Origin: Strongylocentrotus purpuratus
Taxonomy: Eukaryota; Echinodermata; Echinoidea; Camarodonta; Strongylocentrotidae
Assembly: GCF_000002235.5 (NCBI RefSeq)
Contig: NW_022145532.1
Coordinates: forward strand, 372,001 to 436,000
DNA: 64,000 bases
Reading direction: 5' to 3'
Part shown: positions 10,708 through 23,133 of the stretch, one piece after another
Position numbering within the stretch: position 1 is the stretch's first letter
Layout of the letters: the number at the start of each line of letters is the position of its first letter
The notes under the pieces: model-generated
Told to the model about the DNA's origin: nothing
What the model saw: the letters and a program-made list of their open reading frames with translations, nothing else
Databases searched by the model: none
Made by a program: the position numbers and the translations under genes

Positions 10708-11445
10708 CAGAGGTGCCAAGTAGTACCGATTTACCATATTCCGTACGGAAATCAACTTAAAAATACGGACGGACGTTTTTTCATGTTTAAATACGGAAGA
10801 AAAAAAAAAGGGATTTTTTTTTTTTTTGCCGACTCTTTCGGCAGCAAGCCAGGTCCGCGTTAAAAAGAAACCCACGCGGGAAGGACTTTCATTTAACTGC
10901 GAGGTGCAGTTAAATGTGTAAGATCATTAATGTAATATAAAAAGAAACGGTAAACGACCTAGGATAGAACCTTGTGGTACGCCATGTGTAATAGAAGAAA
11001 AATTGGAGGAATTGTTATTTTAAACTTCATATTGAGATCTACCAGAAAGATTACTTTCAATCCAAGATGACAGACAAATTTGAGTGTTGTTCTAGTTTCT
11101 GAGTGGCGAGTCAACACACCGATTACTGAGCTGGGAGACATTGCCAGGCATAGCGCCAAGTGGAGGGGCATAAATCGAAACTTTAATATTTTAATTTTTT
11201 TGTTTTGTACCTGTGTATAAGACGCACCCCCGACTTTGAATATTTTCGGCGGCAAAAAAGTGCGTCTTTTACATGGAGATTAACGGTAGTGTAGATCTAG
11301 TACAACACAATTGTTTACATGTGGGACGGAAATGTAATAAGTGATCGAACATTGCCGATATGCATGCATATTTTTTTCTAGGGAAAAAATGCTGTTTTGG
11401 GGGGATAAGAATACTGAAAATGCAAAATACAACTTGGCAGCTCTG
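10708..11445. mobile_element. Non-autonomous hAT-like element with 6-bp target duplication
   Basis: Ends CAGAGGTGCCAAGTA at 10708 and CTTGGCAGCTCTG at 11445 are inverted repeats. They are flanked by CACAAG at 10702-10707 and 11446-11451. A relative at 24987-25428 has the same ends and also a 6-bp duplication, so 6 bp looks genuine for this family. There is no transposase. The interior holds A-rich tracts near the ends and an RT-derived module (10917-11188) shared with the element at 627-1166. Confidence 0.85.
10917..11188 (-). pseudogene. Reverse-transcriptase fragment carried inside the hAT-like element
   Basis: The minus-strand reading contains SWIESNLSGRSQYE, then NNNSSNFSSITHGVPQGSIL, matching WFxSYLSxRSQ...ITHGVPQGSILGP of CR1/Jockey-type reverse transcriptases. 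It is broken by stops and substitutions. The whole block, including non-RT sequence on its far side (words such as GGGAGACATTGCCAG), is similar to 815-1053 in a different hAT-like element. This copy keeps about 25 nt between the two RT motifs that the other lacks. Confidence 0.75.
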
Positions 11446-11544
11446 CACAAGGCCTCCATTCCCACCAGACTTACGTTCACCAATGTTGATTGATGTCCTG
11501 TCAAAGGATGGTGGTACCAAGGGGGTTAGACCAGGGCCTGGTGA

Positions 11545-11866
11545 TCTATGGTTCATTTGTTTATTCGCTGTCATCGTGTGTGTATGACTGCATGTTAAAT
11601 TGCTGTTAGGATGTAAATAGACTTACAGAATTGATGGATAATTCACTTGAAGATTTATTCCTTCATTTGCTGTCATTTTCTGAGTATGAATCCACGTTAA
11701 ATTGCTGTTAGGATGTAAATAGAATTGCTGAATTGATGGAAAAGTTACTTGAAGATTTATTCCTTCATTTGCTGTCATTTTATGAGTATGAATCCATGTT
11801 AAATTGCTTCAAGGATGTAAACAGAACTGCAGAATTGATGGACAAGCTACTTGAAGATGAAAGTTA
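11545..11866 (+). repeat. Three-copy tandem repeat, 102-bp unit
   Basis: The word TTAAATTGC recurs at 11595, 11697 and 11799, exactly 102 bp apart. Each copy also has CATTTGCTGTCATTTT, GAGTATGAATCCA and GAATTGATGGA blocks. The first copy is the most diverged on its left side. The unit length is a multiple of three, but each strand has stops in the frames I tried, so no protein is proposed. It begins about 100 bp beyond the hAT-like element at 10708-11445. Confidence 0.85.
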
Positions 11867-12330
11867 GAAAGTTAAAAATAACTCTTATAGGGCGATAGAA
11901 ATAGATGTTTGCATTTCAAAATTATGTGTGGATATGTGGAGATAAAAGAACCAGCCTAGGAAGAAAACATTATTGTAAATTTCATACATTTATCATTCAC
12001 CTCTTCTCTACCATCACGTTTATGAGCAATTATGATAAACCAACTTTCAAGAGACATTTCGAGTTTGAATACTTTGTATGATTGCTATATTTTTAAGAGG
12101 CTATTTTGTATTGGTATAAACTGCACAATGCATTTCCCAAGTAAAAATTAACCAAAACTAGCCTTTCTTTGGTCAGCAGTACATCTCTTGCACAGATTAT
12201 GCTGCCCGTGCATGGAGGGGCTAAACAAGTTAACCACTTGAAAGTGTGCAAAGACACTCTCTGTATAGACATGTACTCAAAAGCATGATATAACCTATAT
12301 AAGATTTATGATGTAACCTTTAACTATATA

Positions 12331-13248
12331 CAGGGCTCAAAATAATTTTTTGTCCACAGGGGCTCTTCCAAAATAAAAAGCGCCCCCGTGAGCCTTCTCA
12401 CGGGGGCTCTTTTAGTACTGACGGGGGCTTTTTTATTAATAAAATTTTCCATTGAATTGGGGGTACCCATGAAACTCCTAAATTATTTGCTTTTTCATCA
12501 TTATCATGAATAGTCGGCATTATTTTCCTCTTACAACTTTACAAGTTATAACATGCAGCTAATGGTCAGATCTCTTCCCTTTGTACGAAATTTCTGGTCC
12601 AAGCCCGTATACATTTGCCTCCTTGCCAACAGGTCTCCTTTTACTAATTTTAGCTTTCGGTTGATTTACTGGTCGAGTTTCATTATTTGCTGGTGTTTTG
12701 GAATTAGATTTCAGAGGATTAACGATTTTCACAACAAAAACCTTCTCCACGTTTCGGTCCTTGCGCGATTGCCTCTAGCTCCAGCAGATATGGGGCGGCA
12801 TACGTGCACACCAGTATACTACCGGCGCAGCCAGTATAGCCGCTTTGCTGACGACCGCAGTGCACTGCGATCTTCCGTTGTTTGTTTGTATCCGTAATAC
12901 CCATAGAGATGTGGAGATGGGAGATATAGCGCAATCTTGCGGCGAAAAGGCGTTTATTCCTTCACAATATGGCAGCCTCTAGACACCGAAGAATTCAAGC
13001 GAGAAATCCTGCACGCTATTAAAATGTTACTTCCATACTTCCATTTCATTGGTTTAAGGTTTGAAACTTGAAACTCAACATTGTGTGAAAGTTATAACAG
13101 AAAGGATCATCTCTATTATATATTTGTTACTTATATTCCACGGGGGCGATTTTTAATTTTGCAATCGCCCTCGTGAGCACTCTGACGGAGGCGATTGTGT
13201 AGCTCAAGGGGGCGAATCGCCCATCGCCCTCGTGTATTTTGAGCGCTG
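12331..13248. mobile_element. Non-autonomous hAT transposon (918 bp)
   Basis: Starts CAGGGCTCAAAATA and ends TATTTTGAGCGCTG (inverted ends with one mismatch in the core), flanked by a perfect 8-bp duplication ACTATATA at 12323-12330 and 13249-13256. CAGGGCTCxAAAT is a known hAT-type terminus. Both subterminal regions carry GC-rich clusters of CGCCCCCGTGAG / CTCACGGGGGC that pair with each other or within a cluster, in contrast to the AT-rich middle. A CpG-richer block at about 12750-13000 may be leftover regulatory or 5' coding sequence. Short ORFs of 63-114 codons occur there, but none is recognisable as transposase. Confidence 0.92.
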
Positions 13249-14389
13249 ACTATATATATGTAAGACAAATACATTCTCGGCATTGTTGGTTAGCTGAAAA
13301 ATATTAAGATCTTGATTTTATTCCTATAGGTTTGCACATAAATCTTAAAGAAAAATTAATTTTCAGTAGCAAATTGATATTGGTATGTAATTATATGATT
13401 TTGAATGGCCTTACTTGGGATACAAACGTATATCCCATGAGTTGATGAGCAAATTTCATGAGTCAGCACGACGAGTAAAATATTTGTAAGATTACATCCA
13501 TATATATCCATTGTCCTTATTTTTTACACGTTCACGAACCTTTAACTATGAGATATAGAAAAATACTGGAAATCATCTGGTTTTAAAAATTGCTCGGTCA
13601 TGCAGGTACTTTTGCGCAAAGTGTAAGAATTTTTTGTTGGCTCAAAACCCTTCATACCAATAATATTGATATTTACATTTGAACATATCTGCAATGGAAA
13701 ACGAAAGTATTTCCATTCACCCTGGTAGATATGGAGGAAACTTTAAATAAATTTATACTAGTACACTACTGATATACCCCTACGGAGGAAATAGTGATAA
13801 ATTATATCAGAATTTGATATGAAACAAAAGTTTGTCGCTCTAAGATTCCATCCCTGTGCTCTTAAACTTGTACTTCTGCCTTTAAGCTGCGACTGAGGGA
13901 GAACATTATCAGTGAAGTAGGCCTCTTCTCCCTCTTCACCTTGTTCATGGAATACTGATTTCTAGTCTTATTAATTCCTTACCACTGATTTGCCCAAGGT
14001 CACTCACATTAGAGGCAGCTGGATGCAGCATCATTCTGTGTCTTTCTTTCATGCTGCATCTTTGAGATTACCCCCCGATGTACCCCCTCTACGGATTGCA
14101 TGGCTGCACAAACAACACAACACACATTCATTTTCAAAATATTCTGAACGTGCCCTTCAAAGGTCCCCTATGCAATGAAATTTGTGATCGTTCTTCCAAA
14201 AATGAATTTCAAAATTACTTGGCTAGTCAGGCAAGAATACATGTATCCAACACACAATACATGAAGTGCTGCTGTTGCGGCATTTGGTTATATTTGTAAT
14301 GTCTGCAAGTTAGTATAGTCTTCTGATTAAATGCCCTTCTCTCCCAATGTATATTCCTGTTCTTTCCCTTCTGTCTCGTCTCTCCCTTT

Positions 14390-14398
14390 CTGCCTCTC

Positions 14399-14434
<36 letters not shown>

Positions 14435-14484
14435 CCTCTCCCCCTCTCTCTCCCTCTCCCCTCTCTCTCTCTCTCTCTCTCTCT
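14390..14484 (+). repeat. CT dinucleotide microsatellite
   Basis: A nearly pure CT run interrupted by CCC. It produces spurious Ser/Leu-rich and Arg/Glu-rich open frames on the two strands. Confidence 0.95.
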
Positions 14485-15118
14485 GTTACTAGATGCATGT
14501 CTAGCATACCTGAAGCAAAGTGTATCAAAAAGTGTCCCATTGATATAACTTTCTAGGAAGACCTCGCTTCACTGGGAATCTCATGAATATCAACGGTTCA
14601 TTCACTCCTTCAATGTTCATTTGTAGAATGGAAAACATCGATCAAAATTTCATCCATGTACACTGTTATATGTCACATGATGCTAGGGGAATCCTAGGTG
14701 CTGCTTGAATCACAAGGAAATGATGTCTCAACAGTTTCATACAAATTGATAATAGGATCTTTAACAAAATTAATTCAGCTCTAAAATTAAAGGAACAGCA
14801 TTTATCCACAAATGTTATCGTGCAATACATATGTTCATTATACTGTACATATATGATAGTACCATTAATATAACAAATAATATAATGTCTTGATGAATGA
14901 TAATTGGAACCAACTAAAAATTAGTGTGCATGTGTGTGGATTCATACTTCATTTTAATTAAAATATTTGTAGTCCATGTACATCTACATGTATTGAGATT
15001 GAAATCTTATTATTTCTTAAAGGCATTGTTGTTTAACAATGCCAAATCTGAAATGCTTGGCCCTACGTGTTATATCAGCATCTGTGATATGGTGTAATAT
15101 TAAAGCCCTAAAATAAAT

Positions 15119-15405
15119 TGTGCTTCAAAATTATCATGAAGTGCCTCAAAGAGTAAAAATCTTTTAGTGACTGGTTTTACCATACTTATTTTCTCCAATG
15201 GACTATAGTGTTTAAAAAACGTTGGGAAAACGGTTTCTGAAATTTCAAATTCCGATCATAAATATCTTGATAATCAGACGAGCAATCGGCTTGTAAACTT
15301 TATGGGATTCCTGACTGACATTAAGGTTTATAATTATGATTGCAGCATGAGCTAAATCCAGGATTTTGTTTAGAATCCGAGACAAAGGTACCCAATCCCT
15401 TAAAT
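15119..15405 (+). repeat. Interspersed repeat, family shared with 24404-24703
   Basis: Shares long similar stretches with 24404-24703 in the same orientation, among them ATCATGAAGTGCCT, TAAATATCTTGAT and AGCATGAGCTAAATCCAGGA. The two copies are clearly related but diverged. I found no clear terminal inverted repeats, so the element class is unknown. Confidence 0.75.
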
Positions 15406-16904
15406 ATACAGGGACATTTATGAATATGTAGATTTAAAAAAAAAATCATAATTGGAATACAATCTTTTTCAGGGGTGAGGTGTCCTAAGCATCCTCCTGA
15501 TTTTCCACCTGCCTGTGTTGACAATCTGTCCAAGTAATAGAGATAGATAGTTTATTGATCTTAAACCTTCATTTGTATTCCAAGTTGGTAAGTGTAAGCC
15601 GGTGGGCATATGAATGGTCGACACATCTTGTCCTTTTCAATTACATCATGTCTCTGTCTATTCCCTTCTCACACAACTGACTGCCTCTCTCAGCTCATAA
15701 TATGCGCCTATTTGGACTATTTATAGCAGCTGTGATCTATTTTTGTGCATTTTTAGCAGAGAGTGGAAGGGCTTAGTTTGTTCCATCGGGTCTTTGCATC
15801 AGGTTGGGTTTTCAGGATACACAACCTTTCATGAAAACTTGCCCCCATATTGACAATATTCATGAAAACCTCCCCCTATACCCCTAGATTCACGAAAGGT
15901 GGGGTAAACTGAATGCAAATAATCAAAACATTTTTAATGATGGTCCTTGAAATTTGTAAGCTAATCTTCAGTAGGTTTGTGAAAACATGCCCATGCGATA
16001 AGACAATGACAAAGTGTCGACCGCTGGCCTTTTTAGGAAATCTTGTTATTATATATCTCATATTAAAATGTGGCGGGTTGAAACACTGTACATGTATCTG
16101 TAGGTTTTTCAGAAACTGTTGGGCCCAGTCGCCCTGCCACTTTGGCGATAAGAGGGATATGTTTCATAAACGTTACATCCCACCATTCAGGAATTACAGC
16201 TTCATTATACTTAAAAGTTTGTGTAACTGAATACGAGAAGTACTTGGAGAGAGAAATAATAGAGGAATAATGTAGATTTTATATCACACTGAAATTCAAA
16301 GTATGCATCCATTCCATCCAGTACAGTTGATATGCTAGCACACATCAGTATCACATTAACGAGAGTATTAGCCCATAGATTTGTGCTTGAATAAAAAAGC
16401 TTTTTACTTTTACATAATCTTGTTCCTACCAGATTTGATTTGTTTTAGTTATATTGAAATCCTATTCTATCAGTTGCACAAATGCAATCAAGTGACTCTA
16501 CTTTCTATTTCAAGATATAATGGATGCAATCTCACATTATCTGTTGCTTTAGGGCGTTTTGTAGGCTCTTGATACTTGTAATTGATGTTTCTACTCAAAA
16601 AATTATAGAAAGGATCATGAATATTATTAACAAAAAACAGTATTAGCGATTAACCTAACAAATTTTAATCTGTCCAGGTTACAAAAACGTGTAGTTTCGA
16701 AGAGAATGATGAGCTTTTTGTAGATTAAGAAAAAACATGGAATTTAATATTCGTCTTATGGATTAAGAGACAAACTAAAATCTGAGATGAGGGAGGTAGC
16801 GCATGGGATAAAATAGCTTTTACTTGTCCTGATATTTTATGTACATATCAAAAAAGTGAAGTTATAGCATTATTTAGTGGATCATCCTTATTCAATATGG
16901 TCGT

Positions 16905-17105
16905 AAAGGGCCTTAAACACCCTAAACGCTAAAATTTTGAATTACCATTGAATAGTGACCACTTTTTCTACATGGTAGATTAACACTTTGAATGTGCTGG
17001 ATCCAAATCTATGAAGGTTGAATCAAGCATGTTAAAAGTATTAATCCGACGTTTTGAGAAAAAAGTGGTCACTCACTGTCCTTTTTAAAGGCGATTTAAC
17101 TTTTT
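16905..17105. repeat. Possible small palindromic element
   Basis: AGTGACCACTTTTTCT near 16955 and AGAAAAAAGTGGTCACT near 17055 are inverted repeats about 100 bp apart. Further out TTAAGGCCCTTT-like and TTTAAAGGC-like sequence may extend the symmetry. No target duplication was found. Confidence 0.35.
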
Positions 17106-17245
17106 AATCTTTAGAGTGAACCAAAAAGCCCTTTATTAAAAACTAAGCCATGACTAGCACATTCAAATCACAATTGATGATTACATTGCGCTATCTTGGA
17201 GTAAACCATCTGTACTTTAAAATATCATCTTGATATCAATACTGC

Positions 17246-17338
17246 CGTCTGTTGAGAGCAGAAGGGCATTGAATCTTATTCTTTTACACCTAAACTTTTA
17301 CCATCCTTCTGGCTCTCAACAGATGATAATAGTAAATA
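17246..17338. repeat. Short hairpin element, family shared with 29517-29595
   Basis: CTGTTGAGAGCAGAAGG and its partner CCTTCTGGCTCTCAACAG form a roughly 25-bp imperfect stem around an AT-rich loop. The stem sequence ATCATCTGTT..GAGCCAGAAGG recurs at 29517-29595, again as a hairpin. It could be a tiny MITE. Confidence 0.6.
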
Positions 17339-18428
17339 CCTGAGTACAAAAAAGTCAGAGTACTTATATTCCATGATCAACCAGAGTACTCTTGCTTTAA
17401 TCTGTCTTTCCTGTGTTCTTCAAATTTATTTTATACATGATATAAAATTCATGATTTATTCATTTTCAGGCATTATACTCAAGATTTTTTTACTAATGGT
17501 GAACGGGGGAGGAGAATAGAGTAATTGGCTTTTCAAATCAATAGAATGAAAGGAGGAAGTAGATATAGATAGATTATCAATCAATAAAACGGGACATTAA
17601 CATTTGAATGGCAAACTCTTTGAGAAGCAGATGAATTTTCAGATTCCGCCTACGCACTTTTTTTTTTTTTTACCCCTGCACAACTTGTCTTTTGTTTGAT
17701 GATTCATGTTTTCCCTCTCTGTACAGTCGTCCTTCACCCCTCACTTTCATTTTGTTCGTTTATTTTTGTATTTGTCTTTATATTGTTATGAAGAATGTGC
17801 TTCAAATTATTTTGCAAAACAGAAGCAGCTGCGTCTAAAAGACAAGTACACTGTACTATATCATACAGGGCATATATAGATTCCATTCAATCTAAAATGT
17901 TGTTTGTGTTTGATACGAGAGTAGCCTGAAGAAAATCATATGATTTCCTATTAACTTCACAGTCTCAATTACAGCCACCTTACAGTCACCAATCCACCTG
18001 TTCTCCATTAAGTGGAATTGAAAAAAATAAACAAACAAGGAAGATGAACAGTGTTGAAATGCCACGCGCAGTTGAATGTCACTGGAGGCATGGTATTTGC
18101 AAATGCCATGAAAAGGTTAGGAGTTTAACTATCCATCGGGAAATAAACTAGGAAAAGAAAAAAGAGAAGAAGGTAAGAAGTGAAACAAGCAACAAGTGTT
18201 GAATGAAGGCAGTAGACTTGTCAGTGAAGATTTCTGTTAGGTTAAAATCTATGAAGATTATGATTCTTCTCTTAGTACGAGAATCAAGGGGGAACGTTAC
18301 ATTATAAGGGCAGATTTTAAAAGAAAGAAAGGATAGAACCATTGGGTTGAAGTCTTAAGAGCATAGGATTTCCTAGGGCCCTGTGCATACGCTTCAAAAT
18401 GAATCGATTCGTATCAATCATCGCTCCT

Positions 18429-18472
<44 letters not shown>

Positions 18473-18506
18473 CTCTCTCTCTCTCTCTCTCTCTCACTCT
18501 CTCTCT
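18429..18506 (+). repeat. CT/TA dinucleotide microsatellite
   Basis: CT repeats interrupted by a short TA run at about 18460-18470. Confidence 0.95.
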
Positions 18507-18868
18507 TAAAAAGGGAACTTTAATGTCGTTTACCTGAAAGAGATTGATCTCTCACTCTTAAAATTGACTGTTGCCTCAATGTTGTATTCTGTTTGCTGTT
18601 ATACAGCTTAATCGTGTGATGAAAAATAGTCTTCAAATTTGCTGTAAACATTTTAGAAGTGACAGATTTTCAGAAATCTGTCAAAATTGTGTTTTTTTAT
18701 CCTCCGTTGTATTCTAGCATATTTTTTGTTGTTCTCAAGCTAATACTAAATGAACTACACGTAGATGGTTCCCATGTGACCATACAAGTGTTTTCCATGA
18801 ACGAATCAGACTTCAAACCCTCTGAAATATTCCCCACCTTATGCAGTCCTGTATTTTGATAAACATTA

Positions 18869-19162
18869 GGCCTGTTTTCATCAGCTCGAGATTGCCAAAT
18901 AACCCGCTATTTTAACTATCCCGATCGTAAATTATCCAGCTAATTTGTGTCCTCATCAGCCTGCAGTTGCAATTAGCGGGATATTTGGTCGAGATAATCA
19001 TCCCAAGTTATCTTGAGGTAGTTTGTAAAATATCCCGCCATTTGTCAGGTGCATTTTCACCAGCCCGAAGACTCGATCTACCGGTATGCGCAAACGCAAA
19101 ATATTTGTTCCCAAATCAGAAATAGCGGGCTATTGGCAATCTCGAGCTGATGAGGACATACC
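18869..19162. mobile_element. MITE with about 40-bp terminal inverted repeats and TA target
   Basis: The ends share TCATCAGCTCGAGATTGCCA followed by an (A)TA(A/G)CCCGCTATTT block in inverted orientation. TA dinucleotides at 18867-18868 and 19163-19164 flank the unit, which suggests a Tc1/mariner-like mover. The inside is non-coding and repeats the words AGCGGGATAT and TATCCCGCC, which are also inverse of each other. No second copy is seen in the window. Confidence 0.8.
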
Positions 19163-20066
19163 TATTGAGACTCTCATGCTTCATCATAAAAATTGAGAGA
19201 TGTTTATGTGCATTTTTCAGTTAAGCCTGTAGCCATTCAACTCTGATTTAATCCCTGAACTGATTGATATTCTTCCAGGTTCTGCCATTACCACTTCAAA
19301 ACATGTGGGAGTAATCCACAGAGATAGGCAAATGAGGTATCCAGAGGCCATTATTAGATTCTTATTAGTCTCATTACATCGTCGAGCCATGGATGTCCGT
19401 TTTTAGAAATTTAATTCAGAATCTTTTTCATTTTTTACCCATTTGTTCTTTTCTATGCTGATAATCTTACTTCTTGAGAGCTGTGCGAGCTTTCAAGGAT
19501 GAATATTCATTAGAGTGTGGTAGTTTTGACATTTTGCAAGAATACTTCAGTAGACCTATAACAAGTAACCCCTTTTCCAAGCTTCACATGTATTTGATTT
19601 CAACCTTAGAGGCAAGTAGGATGAAACTGAACGCTATGATTCATACACTATAATGAGCACCGTGCTTGACAAACAACTTGCCTTGCCATCAATATGGCAT
19701 TTAGGGCTGGTGTGTGGGTGTATACAGGCGGGCCGGCGGGAGTGTTTTACATGGAAATGGGTTCAGTATTGAAAGGCACCAGTGATCACAAGTAGCAGTA
19801 TGACCCAGGAGTGTCCAATTTGATACCGGAGAACAGAAGTCTTGCCACTCAGATCCATGTATCCATCACCGCACGCACTGCCTTGTCCAGCTAGGCTAAG
19901 GCAGCATATGGTCAGTGAGGTAGTTGGGATTACAGTGGTGTCTCGGGCTTCTATGATGTCAGTCAGTCAGTCAGTCGTGGAGACTATGGCAAAGATAGAG
20001 ATGATAGTAAACAGTCCTGAGGTTTTTCATAAATTTCAGCTGATTCTGATTTTGTCTATTGCTCCC

Positions 20067-20068
<2 letters not shown>

Positions 20069-20102
<34 letters not shown>

Positions 20103-20166
20103 ATCTCTCTCTCTCTCTTTCTCTTTCTCTCTGTCTGTCTGTCTCTCTCTCTCTCACTCTCTCTCT
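20069..20166 (+). repeat. CT microsatellite with CTGT variants
   Basis: Imperfect CT run with CTGT and CTTT interruptions. Open frames crossing it are low-complexity artefacts. Confidence 0.95.
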
Positions 20167-21162
20167 ACATGAATAGAAAAAAAATGTTGAAACATGCATG
20201 TACATGTACATGTATAAGAATGAGTGAAGAAACAAAATAATGATATAATCTCAAATTAACATTTATAGCAAACAAGAAATAAAATCTTATGGCAATGTGA
20301 ATAGCCTGGCATACTGTCTGATATGGGAGTATGTGATAATGGCATTTTACCAAATCTATAGACATTAGACAATGCAACAATGTATTTAAGCTTATCTGAA
20401 GAATTGATTTTCCTAGAAGTCTTGTCAAAGTATGGACAAATATAATATATGTAGTTAATTCCTGTATTAAATTTAAGAAGAGAAGGAAAGCAAGTACGTG
20501 CATACTATTAGAAATTATTAGAAGAACCCACATCCCCCCCCCCCCCCCCAAAAAAAGAAGATAAACGATTATAATGATAAGTGCAGTGAAACTTATTCAC
20601 AAATATTGAAGGGGAAATGAAAGGCATTTCATTTTTTTTTTAAATAAAAAATAAAGGATAAATAAGACAAGAGAAAATAAGTGCTAAGAAAATCTTATTA
20701 AAAAATGTCCAGAGACAAACCATTAAAAAAAAACAAGTTGAAGAGGATCCATTTGACAGGTTTTTTTTTTTTTTGGGGGGGGGGGTTTGGGGGTTAGATA
20801 GTATCGATAAATTCAAGAATACAGTTGTCGTATTTCACATATGTACTAGGGATGATTTTTGTTTTCTCTCAATATACACATATACTTCACTGGCATTGAT
20901 GCAAGCATAATCAACGCTTGTAATACCCTGAACAAATATTAATGAGGTTAGAAAATTTAACTTGGGTTTTATTTATTTTGATATTCATACAGCACTGATT
21001 TGGTCTTCATTTTGATATCTGAATGACAATCCGAGTGATGATATCCATTAACTCTTAGTATTGCATTCATTATAGTTTATATATAGACTATTAATGACTT
21101 TTCTCACCTCACACCTGTAGTGACGTTGAGAATAATCAATAATTAGCACTAGAGAGCTAAAA

Positions 21163-21397
21163 GCATATTCTCGGATGTGGTTCTCAAGGCAGTGTTGCAA
21201 TATATTGATATTCTATTATTGTATGGCATTGACTTCATCATATTAATGAGAATGGTGAGAACGCAGTCGTGACTTCTTAGCGTATTCTCGGATGTGGTTT
21301 TCAAGGCAGTGTTGCAATATATTGATATTCTATTCTTGAATGGCATTGAATTCATCATATTAATGAGAATGGTTAGGATGCAGTCGTGATTTCTTCA
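21163..21397 (+). repeat. Two-copy tandem duplication, 117-bp unit
   Basis: 21163-21279 and 21280-21397 are close copies, both containing TATTCTCGGATGTGGTT, AAGGCAGTGTTGCAATATAT and CATCATATTAATGAGAATGG. They differ by a handful of substitutions. Confidence 0.9.
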
Positions 21398-21984
21398 CGA
21401 TGAACGTGAGCAAGGTAGAATCTTTCTGTGTCAACAACATCAGCTAAAAGCAGATGCTTGAAACTAAAACTGGCTGTCCTCCTTCCTATTTTGGATCCCG
21501 ACTTGAGGCTTACTGCGTAGGCAATGCGTGGTTTGCCTACATGATACAATGGAAAGGTCACATCTCATATAACTGCATTTATCCATCATTGCCTCAAGTC
21601 TTGGATGTCTGGATCATATATTCAGGTGAAACTGTACACCCAGAACACCTGCTACAACAACATCATCACCAATAATTGATGATGTCATAATAAGCAGGAA
21701 TTAGGCCTTGTGAATAAAAGAGTATTGTCAGGGTTTTGTAGATATTTGTAAATCTTTATATTTTCAATCAGAGGTTGTATGCTACATTCCCTAAAATAGG
21801 CCCTATACATTTACCTCTACACATCTACCGCTCCCCCCGCCCCCTTCCCTGAAAAATGAAATGTTAGGCATACATACTTCCATTATTCCAGTCATGAGCA
21901 AGAAAAATGTCATCGTAACCATCATCATCACTTTTAGTGTGGGAGAAACAGAGTTCTATCCTTTGATACTTCAATATATGAAGA

Positions 21985-22180
21985 GGCGCGTTAGCTCAGT
22001 TGGTAGAGGAGTGGTCTTGTATTCCGACAACCCGGGTTCGAAACCAAGTCGATGTGCAAGTGCCCTTTGGTAAGGCATTAAGCCTCATTACCAGGTCCTT
22101 CAGAGAGGACCCTGAAGCATTCGGTCCTCTAGTTGCTTAATTACAAGCATTTATGTTTTCTTAGCAGTCAGGTAAAATAA
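21985..22180 (+). repeat. tRNA-derived SINE
   Basis: Begins GGCGCGTTAGCTCAGTTGGT, a strong pol III A box, and has the B box GGGTTCGAAACC about 35 nt on. The body carries CCCTTTGGTAAGGCATTAAG and GTCCTTCAGAGAGGACC, and the tail TTTCTTAGCAGTCAGG. The antisense copy at 6637-6824 shares all these parts. The head does not fold into a complete canonical tRNA with an acceptor stem, so I call it a SINE rather than a tRNA gene. Confidence 0.88.
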
Positions 22181-22734
22181 CAACCACACACACTCTAAAA
22201 TCTAGTCTTGTGCTGGTTCTTTTTTTTTTATGTATGCTTTCTTCGGCAAGGATACGCTTCAGTATTTTTGTTCAAAGCCCTGTAGTATGATCCACTAGCA
22301 ACAGGCATGCAATAACTCTCAATGAACTTAGCCATTGTTCTCGGAACAAAGATGCATTTTAACAAATGGATGACAATCATGAAGTCTTCATCAGCGGTAG
22401 ATATGAACACACTGTTGCTCCACTACTCCTGCAACAATAGACCGGTTTACTCACCCATCCAAATTGTATGCATAATTTCTAAACAAAGGGTTGTTCAGCA
22501 TGAAAGCTTGCACAAGGCTAGTCTAACATAGCAACAAGTAATGTATGCAAACTGGATTCCAAGTACAGTAGTTCATTCATCAATAACAGAGTAATGAGAT
22601 AAGTTGTCACAAGGTCCTCAGGAAATTAAGAAACATCCACAATTTTAAATATATGTTATTTAACCGGTCTCTTGCTCCATGGCAATTTGTTACACTCATC
22701 AAATTCTTCCCTTCAACCCTTAAACTCAACACTA

Positions 22735-22795
22735 TTCGTAATCCTAATCCTAACCGTAAACCTAATCTGCAACCCACTTGCGAACCTAGTCCTAC
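22735..22795. repeat. Degenerate telomere-like CCTAA stretch
   Basis: About 60 bp of CCTAATCCTAACCGTAAACC-like sequence resembling decayed CCCTAA telomeric repeats. Confidence 0.45.
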
Positions 22796-22929
22796 ATATT
22801 TTTGAAGAAATAAAGCTGTGGAGCAAGTGTCACCGGAGCCAATGATAGATCACTGAATATACCGAATGATGAATGTATACTGTATACTGTATATTTGGTA
22901 AATTATCATATCCATCTGGCCTGGATAGA

Positions 22930-23133
22930 TATCCCGTAGTCCCATATACACCTTTCTGTGTACAGTGCTTGTAACTTTACCAAGACTGGGCCAAATTTCT
23001 TATCAATTTGATGATTCCAGAACCTTGCAGTACACACCAATACTTACATGCTACATGATCAACCTTTTCTGATCGATTCCACAACGTTTCTTTCACAATG
23101 CAATCGCATGACCATAACTGGTCTATACCTTTG
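22930..23133 (-). mobile_element. TTAA/TA MITE family, truncated copy A
   Basis: Truncated member of the 348-bp family defined at 46176-46523. It keeps GATCGATTCCACAACGTTTC, GCAATCGCATGACCATAACT and the terminal CTGGTCTATACCTTT, and lacks the distal end. Confidence 0.8.

Noticed and set aside
14310-14556. Arg/Glu-rich and Ser/Leu-rich frames over CT tracts (also at 19842-20240, 38192-38452, 39573-39782, 43594-43917)
   Set aside because: Pure microsatellite translation, with no homology and no splice context.
21985-22057. Functional tRNA gene
   Set aside because: A and B boxes are present, but a complete acceptor stem is lacking and the sequence continues into a SINE body shared with 6637-6824.
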